DNA from: Clostridiales bacterium
GTDB lineage: Bacteria; Bacillota_A; Clostridia; Christensenellales; Pumilibacteraceae
Direction of reading: 5' to 3'
Length of the DNA stretch: 17,682 nucleotides
NCBI GenBank assembly: GCA_031264755.1
Contig: JAISDO010000001.1
Location: 1 to 17,682, forward strand
Below the pieces are notes generated by a model that was not told the origin of the DNA, ran no database searches, and saw only the letters and a list, made by a program, of their open reading frames with translations. Position 1 is the stretch's first letter; each line of letters starts with the position of its first letter. A program made the position numbers and the translations under genes. Positions 6,930 to 13,050 of this stretch are shown one piece after another.

Positions 6930-7613
6930 TTATTTGTTGGTAGGTGGCTGTTGTGTCACATTGCTCAATTTGTCACCTAGACTCTGCACACTACTGTTGG
7001 TGCCGTCTTTGGGTGGGTTGGGATTGATTTTTTTGGTTTTGGGCATAGTTGCCTCATTGTCTGTCTTGCTATGCTTGTCTTGCCCTTTGGTTGGTTTGTC
7101 TGGTTTTTTGGGTTTGAGTATCATAAAGATATTGCGACCTTCGGTGTGAGGTTTGATATCTATCTCTGACACTTCTTGACACAACTCAAAAAAACTATCC
7201 ATGACACCTACACCCAACTTGGCATGTGCTTGCTCCCTACCACGCATACGGATACTAACTTTGACTTTGTCCCCTGCTTGCAACAATTTGATTGTTTGTC
7301 TAGCTTTGGTCTCTATATCATGCTTGTCTATATTCATGGATAGACGCATCTCACGCAATTCGCTACTTTGTTGTTTTTTGCGAAGCTCCTTGCCTCTTTT
7401 GGCAGCATCAAATTTGAACTTGCCATAGTCCATGATTTTGCAAACTGGAGGTTTGGAAGTTGCATTGATCTTGACCAAGTCAAGCCCCTTGCTCTCTGCA
7501 AGTTTGTTGGCATCATAACTTGACATCACTCCCAATTGTTCGCCATTTTCATCCATGACCCGCACTTGAGGATCTCTTATTCTAAAATTAAGTTCTACTC
7601 TTTGCCCTTTGAT
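6930..7613 (-). CDS. infC: Translation initiation factor IF-3, apparent ATC start
   Basis: IF-3 binds the 30S subunit and proofreads initiator tRNA and start codon choice. The conserved N-terminus ([20 protein letters not shown]) begins upstream of the first ordinary start codon, GTG 7565, which would cut it. In frame, a TAA is followed by TTT and then ATC at 7613, 8 nt after a perfect GGAGG (7622-7626), and no ATG, GTG or TTG is available between. An ATC start gives 227 residues. Rare AUU or AUC starts on infC are known and let IF-3 control its own synthesis. After the normal C-terminal end (about [12 protein letters not shown]) comes an extra tail of about 55 Lys/Pro/Asn/Thr-rich residues, so the protein is longer than the usual 170-180. 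Confidence 0.93.
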   Translation of the reverse strand: MKGQRVELNFRIRDPQVRVMDENGEQLGVMSSYDANKLAESKGLDLVKINATSKPPVCKIMDYGKFKFDAAKRGKELRKKQQSSELREMRLSMNIDKHDIETKARQTIKLLQAGDKVKVSIRMRGREQAHAKLGVGVMDSFFELCQEVSEIDIKPHTEGRNIFMILKPKKPDKPTKGQDKHSKTDNEATMPKTKKINPNPPKDGTNSSVQSLGDKLSNVTQQPPTNK

Positions 7614-7761
7614 AAATTACGCCTCCAGATATATAATACTCATCATCCAACACCATCAGCTTGTGATAGTTTGATACACAAAACAATGTCAATCTCTAAC
7701 CCAAAATTAACAAGCTTATGTAGCCATCGCACAACCAATATACCACACAAGTACATTTTAC

Positions 7762-7789
7762 ACTATATTGTCTATACTAACAATGTCAA
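7762..7789 (-). promoter_or_regulatory. Possible internal promoter in the infC leader
   Basis: On the minus strand TTGACA (7784-7789), 16 bp and TATAGT (7762-7767) lie about 150 bp upstream of the infC start and downstream of the attenuator-like terminator. If active it would bypass attenuation. Confidence 0.4.
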
Positions 7790-7920
7790 TCTTCATCTAA
7801 TATTGATGTTCGTATTTGTGTTGTATTGATATGATAATCGAACCGCACCAACTCGCTACTCTACACGCCAACTAGACCCAACAACACAAATCCACACAAC
7901 TACTACAATTGTTCAATCAT

Positions 7921-8021
7921 GCAATACAAAACAAAATTGCTATTGCATCAAGTCTATGACGCAATAGCAAGTACACAACATTGCTACAAGACCAATCTAG
8001 ACCACCACAATACGTAGCAAT
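7921..8021 (-). promoter_or_regulatory. Attenuator-like leader of the infC operon (L20-leader candidate)
   Basis: On the minus strand a hairpin with arms 8014-8021 and 7980-7987 (ATTGCTAC/GTAGCAAT) comes first. A second follows with perfect 10-bp arms, 7961-7970 and 7937-7946, and then a T-rich run (TTTTGTTTTGTATT), giving a typical intrinsic terminator. The right arm of the first hairpin (TAGCAA) can pair with the left arm of the second (TTGCTA), so the structures are mutually exclusive. The element lies 75-175 nt after the promoter at 8104-8133 and more than 300 nt before infC. Firmicutes often control infC-rpmI-rplT by L20-dependent attenuation in such a leader. The match to the Rfam L20 leader is not tested. 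Confidence 0.6.
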
Positions 8022-8103
8022 ACTATACGAGTCAATTATTACTGCGACTAGACCAAACAAACTCATTCGTTTGGTGGGATTACAACTCCACTTGACATCA
8101 CAT

Positions 8104-8133
8104 AGTATAACACGGCACAACAATTCTTGTCAA
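8104..8133 (-). promoter_or_regulatory. Strong promoter of the infC-rpmI-rplT operon
   Basis: Consensus TTGACA (8128-8133), 18 bp and TATACT (8104-8109) on the minus strand predict a start near 8097 and a leader of about 485 nt before the infC ATC. It lies just downstream of the two cassette B terminators, so the operon begins here. Confidence 0.7.
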
Positions 8134-8187
8134 CTATCTTGATTGAATTGCACTACAATCACATAATTTGGAGACAAAGATACATCT

Positions 8188-8220
8188 AAAAGAATGCAAC
8201 ATTAACCATTGCATTCTTTT
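8188..8220. terminator. Second terminator after cassette B, symmetrical
   Basis: Perfect 12-bp arms (8188-8199 and 8209-8220) with a 9-nt loop carry A4 and T4 at the ends, so it could work in both directions. It isolates cassette B from the infC promoter. The 106 bp between it and the hairpin at 8327-8367 contain only a short tandem repeat. Confidence 0.7.
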
Positions 8221-8296
8221 GTTGATATCATTGAATACACAACTAAGTACCATAACGTCGGAACAAAGTATATTAAAGAGAATACAAAAAATTCAG

Positions 8297-8324
8297 AATC
8301 AATATCCAACAATCAATATCCAAC
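8297..8324. repeat. 14-bp tandem duplication
   Basis: AATCAATATCCAAC occurs twice in direct succession in the gap between the two cassette B terminators. It is probably a replication-slippage product; no role is evident. Confidence 0.7.
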
Positions 8325-8326
8325 AA

Positions 8327-8367
8327 CAAAAAGCACTGCCAAAAACAATCCATAGCAGTACTTTTTG
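8327..8367 (-). terminator. First terminator of cassette B
   Basis: Arms of 13 bp (8327-8339 and 8355-8367) pair with one G-U wobble when read on the minus strand, and the distal arm ends in CTTTTTG. It lies 19 bp downstream of the cassette B membrane gene stop. Confidence 0.75.
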
Positions 8368-8385
8368 TCAACTTTGATATCAATG

Positions 8386-8775
8386 CTAGTTGATATCTTT
8401 TAAGATTTCACTTTTTATATAGTGATTTTTTGCTAATTCATAACTCCAAGATATCACAAGCAACACAATAGCAGGCAATAAGACCCAAACGACATTGTCG
8501 CTATCAACAATAGAAATCACCACTAGTACAACCAACAATGCTACAACAAAAATAAATCTAATAACAAACTCATACTTAGATAGCTTTTTGTTGATTGAAT
8601 TGACTACTTGCCTTTGATTCTCTGACAATTGCCTATTGTGATTGGCAACCCTTCTTATCACTACTGCAATAATAATGGACAAAACTAGTGCCAACGTTGC
8701 AATGAGACCAAAAGCCAATGGCATCAGGACTTGCGTGCCATGCACTATTATATTTGACAATATACTTGTTGTCAT
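8386..8775 (-). CDS. Cassette B partner: three-pass membrane protein, immunity-like
   Basis: The 129-residue protein is unrecognised. Hydrophobic segments lie at about 18-41, 70-91 and 95-110. A polar, charged loop (42-69) separates the first two, and the tail is lysine-containing. Start ATG 8775 is 3 nt after the stop of the upstream gene, and a TTG at 8778 overlaps the junction; GAGAGG lies at 8786-8791. Its position matches the second genes of cassettes A, C and D, but I see no sequence similarity to them. The inferred role is protection against, or export of, the cassette B first protein. Two terminators follow. Confidence 0.75.
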   Translation of the reverse strand: MTTSILSNIIVHGTQVLMPLAFGLIATLALVLSIIIAVVIRRVANHNRQLSENQRQVVNSINKKLSKYEFVIRFIFVVALLVVLVVISIVDSDNVVWVLLPAIVLLVISWSYELAKNHYIKSEILKDIN

Positions 8776-8778
8776 CAA

Positions 8779-9441
8779 TTATCTACCTCTCACACCACAA
8801 AAAACCAAAGCATAAAAATCCAACTCAACACCTTTGTCTGTTATGTTGTTGCTTATTAGACTTCCAAAGATACCCATCATCGCTGCAAACGGTACAGATA
8901 CAGGAGCAAGCACAGGGAATATAGATACAATAGTACCTATCGCCGCCAAACCGTAGCAAAGATTAGCCAATCTCACGGCTTCGCTATGCGAAAGATAAAT
9001 CCTAATTCCAAGACCCAAAAAACCATAATTGCTTGAATGTGCTCTACTCGCAGTACCAACAACCGAATCGCCAATATTAGCAAAGGTCACAAGAATATTA
9101 ATGTTGTTGGAAATATACTCCATCAATTGTTCACCAGTCACATTACCGTCCAACAAATCAAAATATCCCAACAAAAACTTGTCTTCTATCATTTGGATTT
9201 GTTGTTGCTCTGCTGCACTTATACCGTGCTTGGCTATATCTAGCTCTTGTTGTATGCTGGCTTTGTATTGCATATAATTGACATTATTTGTATTCCTCAC
9301 ATCTGCCAATCCTGCGTCAGACCTATTGCCCCAAGCCACATGCACCACCAAGGTACCGAGTAATATTAGACAAAGTGATATAGCTACAACAGTGATTCTC
9401 TTGCCTACTAACTTGGTAGGCTTTCTATTATCATTGTACAT
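8779..9441 (-). CDS. Cassette B anchored protein with hydrophobic hairpin and KGVEL tail, toxin-like
   Basis: The 220-residue protein has a basic N-terminus and membrane helix (about 16-36). L-V-G-K-R-I-T at 11-17 recalls R-V-G-K-V-K-L in A and C. A polar stalk (37-140) follows, then G-I-R-I-Y-L (144-149), a hydrophobic stretch (155-194) and K-G-V-E-L (203-207) near the C-terminus. Cassette C shows the same order, G-L-R-I, hydrophobic region, K-G-V-E-L. ATG 9441 has AAGGAG at 9455-9460, an unusually long 13-nt spacing. The gene lies directly downstream of the truncated ABC transporter, which suggests insertion. A bacteriocin-like effector is inferred; no enzymatic motif is visible. Confidence 0.78.
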   Translation of the reverse strand: MYNDNRKPTKLVGKRITVVAISLCLILLGTLVVHVAWGNRSDAGLADVRNTNNVNYMQYKASIQQELDIAKHGISAAEQQQIQMIEDKFLLGYFDLLDGNVTGEQLMEYISNNINILVTFANIGDSVVGTASRAHSSNYGFLGLGIRIYLSHSEAVRLANLCYGLAAIGTIVSIFPVLAPVSVPFAAMMGIFGSLISNNITDKGVELDFYALVFCGVRGR

Positions 9442-9602
9442 AATAAAATATTATCTCCTTAATAAATATATTTGTTATTATCTATTAGTGAGATAAACTA
9501 CTACACTCCGTTCCTCATACACTATACAATCTCCCGTCAAGCCCCTCCACATCACAGCTCAATTCCCTTATTAATCATAATTATGTATTCATCCCAAAAT
9601 AT

Positions 9603-9629
9603 ACCAGTGTATCACACTGGTACCAGTGT
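9603..9629. promoter_or_regulatory. Triple half-site inverted repeat upstream of cassette B
   Basis: ACCAGTGT (9603-9610), 3 nt, ACACTGGT (9614-9621) and ACCAGTGT (9622-9629) give an 8-bp hairpin with a 3-nt loop overlapping a perfect 16-bp palindrome. The layout repeats that of the cassette A element (half-site, 3 nt, inverse, third half-site) with a different sequence. It also contains TGGTACCA, as does the conserved promoter region of the 210-bp repeat. Operator or RNA switch. Confidence 0.5.
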
Positions 9630-9725
9630 TGTCAATCACTTAATCTCTTTTTCCTTATACTTTTTGTATGTACTTTAGGTTCTATACACACACAATATGT
9701 ATTTAGTTTTTGTCTTGAAATATAC

Positions 9726-11689
9726 TTAGTTGCACAACTGTTGATACAGTGTATAATTGGGCGAATTGGACACATTGAGATACTTGTACTCTCTACCTAT
9801 CACGTCTTGTACATCTTCTATATCTAGGTTGTACCTGTGTCTATTGACCCAATCGGCACTTAGCACTACCTCATCTCTCTCTTGTGGCGGATTGCCATAC
9901 AACAAGTCCTGAGCATTGTACACTGCATAGTCTGTACTTTGCATCATATAAGATTGCATAGTCAGTCGGCTATTGTGAGAGTGCATTACGCCGGGCAATC
10001 TCAAGCGTTCGGACGACAATGCTATCCCCTCATATGTAGTACGACTAATGTACATAGCACCATAGCTACTACGTATACGGTCGCTATACGTCTCCTGATT
10101 GTGCAATATATTGTCTATCCCTAGTTGCTCGTAGTCCGTTTCAAAAACACCGCTGACTACAAGAGTTGCTTCTCTACTCAATACATAGTTGCCTAGCTCA
10201 AGTGTGATCTTCCTACCTACAGTATCAACCTCACCAAATACTACCATACTCACTACATCGCTTATTAGTATCTCACCCTCTGCCCAATCGCCAAATATAT
10301 ATTGTAGCGAGATATCTATACCATCTACAATATTGACATTGGCGTTGAGAGACATATAGTCTTGATTGGTTGATTGATTGTATACACTAACCCCCACATA
10401 GGGCACGACTCTATCAAACCGCTCTGCCAAAGTATGGTAATAAGTCATGCCTATAGACACATTGACATCTTGATTGGTTAGGCTATTGTGTTGACTTTGA
10501 CTGACGGGCAACAATCTGTCACCCTGTTGAGAGATGGCATTGTACAACAAGTCCTCTTGGCTAGATAGCATGATGTTGCTCTGAAAGAAGAGCAACGCAA
10601 TAGACAGTGTGATCAACACAACACTTACTGTAGTCCTTGCCCACTTGTTGCCAAGTAGCTTGAGAGCGTATCTCACACAAAACCAGCAAGACAACCTATA
10701 CTTGCTATCACGACGTGACCGTTCAAGGCAAGGCGGAAGATTGATGGTATCTACATTGCTAAGATCACCCTTGCCTGTATAGCATGTTATCAATACTTTG
10801 CAACGATTGTACTTGAGACAAGCGTGTACTATATGGTCTAGCAATTGGCTTGTCGGCACTATTGCGATATCTAACGCATGCGGGCTATGTGTACGATCTA
10901 CCTCTACAGTCTCAATATCAAGATACTCAACCTGCACCTTGACACTGTCTCCAACGCTATGCTGTGTAGCGTATTGCACCAATTCGCCAACGGCATTGTC
11001 TATGTACCCTGCTCTATCTAGTTGCACACTCTTGTAGTTGATAGACCTAGCCCAGCTCTCTAGCTTGCCGTCATGCAATCTCAACACATAGTCCGCATAC
11101 TGTCTAACGATGCTGTCATCGTGACTTACTACAACTATCAACCGACTTGCAGACAATTGTTGCAATATACTCAGTATCTCTTTGGCATTGGCACTGTCTA
11201 GACTGCCCGTAGGCTCGTCCATCAATAGCACTCGTGATTGCTTGACCAAGCTACGAGCTATAGCTAGCCTTTGTCGCTCACCACCCGACAAGTATCTTAT
11301 AGACGTATTTTGTTTGGCGTCTAGACCTACTTGCTTGAGTATACTTGATATAGCTAGTGTATCACTAGACACAAGCTTGAGATTGTCCAATACACTAAAA
11401 TCATACACAAGGTTGAATTCCTGAAATACAAAACTCACCTCTTGCCTATATTTAGTCAAACGGTGCATGCTCAACTCGGTGATATCTATACCATCCAACT
11501 CAATCTGTCCACTAGTGGTCTCTCTATACCACCCAATATATTGAGCAAAGTAGACTTGCCACACCCCGACTTACCAGTGACAAACACCATACCACACTTG
11601 GGCAACTCTACACTGACATTGTCTAGAGCATGCAATTGAGTATTGGCACCATCTCGGTATACTTTGGTTATATCAATAAGTTTGTACAT
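9726..11689 (-). pseudogene. MacB-like ABC transporter (ATPase-permease), frameshifted and 3'-truncated
   Basis: This gene joins a LolD/MacB-type ATPase to a permease. From ATG 11689 the frame carries M-Y-K-L-I-D-I-T-K-V-Y and Walker A G-K-S-G-C-G-K-S-T, then runs into a stop at 11486. The second frame (up to 11564) resumes with T-S-G-Q-I-E-L-D-G, the Q-loop V-F-Q-E-F-N, signature L-S-G-G-E-R-Q-R, Walker B R-V-L-L-M-D-E-P-T-G-S-L-D and the H-loop V-S-H-D. The frames would join at I-E-R-P/T-S-G near 11518 if one A were restored (CCACTAG to CCAACTAG). One membrane helix (residues 311-330 of the second frame) and a large extracytoplasmic domain follow, but the three FtsX-type helices are absent before the stop at 9726. 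Likely nonfunctional; a single-base assembly error could explain the frameshift but not the missing end. Confidence 0.75.
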
Positions 11690-11713
11690 AATGGGATTGT
11701 GTGTGATATGATT

Positions 11714-11744
11714 AGCAACCCATACCAAGTAAGCATGGGTTGCT
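11714..11744 (-). terminator. Hairpin between lipoprotein and ABC genes
   Basis: Arms of 10 bp (AGCAACCCAT/ATGGGTTGCT, 11714-11723 and 11735-11744) with an 11-nt loop lie 19 bp after the lipoprotein stop and 25 bp before the ABC start. There is no T-run on the minus strand, so it may only attenuate transcription or protect the transcript end. Confidence 0.45.
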
Positions 11745-11762
11745 CAAAACATTGCAAGGCAA

Positions 11763-12314
11763 TTATTGCGATTGATTGTACTCTCGGATACGACTAGCCA
11801 ACACCTTGACTAAATGCTCATCAAAGTCCGCTGGAGTACCTTTGATATCAACTTGCGTATCACGCATAGCAATATCATCACCCCAATTGTCCAAGACCCT
11901 AGCGTAAGCGCTACGTTCAAAATAGCTCCTGTAGTCCTCCGGATATACATATCTCAAAAATTGGTAATCCTCAAAGTCAAACAATCCAACCAACACCAAC
12001 TTGCTAGTCTTACTAAGTATATCAAACAAGCCAATCACATCTTGCTCTGTCAGATCTCCAATTGTACCATGTAGAGCTATAAGACTAAATTGATTGTCAA
12101 TATCTATCTCGTCCACAGACTGCACTGTAGTCACATTGTCAACCAAGTCTTGCAGTTGGGTGTCCTGATACTTGTACAACCATACCTTGCTATCATTATT
12201 GTTGATCGTATATATATCCTGTTGCATACGCTCTAGCTTGGTAGCATCCGTCGTGCAAGCCATTGCCCCTAACATCAACACAATGCATACTGCTATTGTT
12301 ATCAATTTTTTCAT
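11763..12314 (-). CDS. Putative lipoprotein upstream of the ABC transporter
   Basis: The 183-residue protein has a classic export signal: Lys-Lys at 2-3, a hydrophobic core (5-16) and Cys at 20 in L-G-A-M-A-C-T-T. The lipobox is imperfect (Ala-Met-Ala before Cys), but lipidation is the best reading. The mature part is acidic, rich in Asp, and ends R-I-R-E-Y-N-Q-S-Q; I recognise no domain. It lies 73 bp upstream of the MacB-like gene in the same direction, so it may have been an accessory or substrate-binding partner. With the transporter broken its present role is unclear. There is no strong Shine-Dalgarno before ATG 12314. Confidence 0.75.
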   Translation of the reverse strand: MKKLITIAVCIVLMLGAMACTTDATKLERMQQDIYTINNNDSKVWLYKYQDTQLQDLVDNVTTVQSVDEIDIDNQFSLIALHGTIGDLTEQDVIGLFDILSKTSKLVLVGLFDFEDYQFLRYVYPEDYRSYFERSAYARVLDNWGDDIAMRDTQVDIKGTPADFDEHLVKVLASRIREYNQSQ

Positions 12315-12336
12315 TATAAATTACCTATTACCTACA

Positions 12337-12360
12337 GTATGCAATATTCGTGTTGCATAC
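12337..12360. promoter_or_regulatory. Inverted repeat GTATGCAA/TTGCATAC upstream of the lipoprotein
   Basis: GTATGCAA (12337-12344) and TTGCATAC (12353-12360) face each other across 8 nt, 23 bp upstream of the lipoprotein ATG. The same half-site recurs at 12761-12768, and a TATGCAA/TTGCATA pair occurs at 12897-12917. It could be an operator for a shared regulator or a terminator stem for the upstream pseudogene. Confidence 0.35.
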
Positions 12361-12422
12361 AATGACCTACTTGTGTTGGATAGACACATTGTATACAACA
12401 CGCAATTGAGACACTCAAATTA

Positions 12423-12759
12423 TCAAAAAGATTTACTAAAAGTAAACTTAACGTCACTATACCCACCAGGATTAAGCCTATCTGTAAAGCTCATCTCATT
12501 CACAACATCTACCCAAGCTGTCACACTAGCAGTAAAAGTAAAAAATCCATAATTGACTACACTACCTTTGAGATAGTCAGGTGCATTTGACCAAAATAAT
12601 CCCAAGCACTTCTTGTATAATCATACTCTGTTTCGAAGTATCTATTGCCTACATTGGTGCGAGATACAATATTGAGCTCACTGTGATTGTAGTCAATGCT
12701 AGCAGAAATACTACACCCGTCAATTTCCTTTTGTTGTCTCTACTACTCACTCTCGCCAT
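12423..12759 (-). pseudogene. Small anchored surface protein broken by two frameshifts
   Basis: Protein-like sequence runs through all three minus-strand frames in turn. From ATG 12759, R-D-N-K-R-K-L then a membrane helix (G-V-V-F-L-L-A-L and on) ends at a stop at 12650-12652. A second frame gives S-I-D-Y-N-H-S-E-L-N-I-V and T-E-Y-D-Y-T-R-S-A-W-D-Y-F through about 12590. A third gives N-A-P-D-Y-L-K-G through L-N-P-G-G-Y-S-D-V-K-F-T-F and stops at 12423. Each switch corresponds to one missing base; an extra T in the TTTT at 12588-12591 would repair the second. A GGGAG precedes the start. The intact protein would be about 112 residues with one N-terminal anchor. Function unknown. The alternative is sequencing deletion errors. 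Confidence 0.6.
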
Positions 12760-13050
12760 AGTATGCAAACTCCCTATACTTGCAATATTTGGTTGATTAT
12801 ACCTATATCACTAACCAAGTTAGCTTACATACTATTATATATATCTTGTCAAACATTTTTATATACTATTTTGACAACATATTACATTTTTGGGCATATG
12901 CAACTTATGATTGCATACAGTCAACAATACAGTTGTACAAATAATGCTACGCAAAATACAATACAATTCAACTTGCGACTTTGATGATCTCTACATATAG
13001 CAACAATCAACTATACACTACAATCCGACAATACAACATACCCGAGTATG
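12760..13050. other. Intergenic region between mutL and the broken surface gene
   Basis: No gene was found in these 291 bp. They contain TTGTCAAA (12846-12853) facing TTTGACAA (12870-12877), which can form a hairpin or supply a -35 box on each strand. A smaller inverted repeat, TATGCAA/TTGCATA, lies at 12897-12917. A 6-bp hairpin (13036-13051) overlaps the mutL stop. None is a convincing T-tailed terminator. Confidence 0.5.

Noticed and set aside
7917..8123. 68-codon minus-strand ORF upstream of infC
   Set aside because: It begins inside the infC promoter, covers both leader hairpins and has no Shine-Dalgarno or family resemblance; the leader RNA explains the region better.
8188..8220. Inverted repeat as a phage attachment site
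   Set aside because: No integrase or tRNA is nearby and no second copy was seen; it has the form and place of a terminator.
9499..9576. Small ORF starting ATG-TGG on the minus strand upstream of cassette B, containing T-G-D-C as in the copy 1 peptide
   Set aside because: Only four residues match; length, start and surrounding sequence differ, so I take it as chance.
9726..11689. Programmed frameshifting in the ABC transporter
   Set aside because: There is no slippery heptamer at the junction, and the gene also lacks its 3' part, so decay or a base-call error is simpler.
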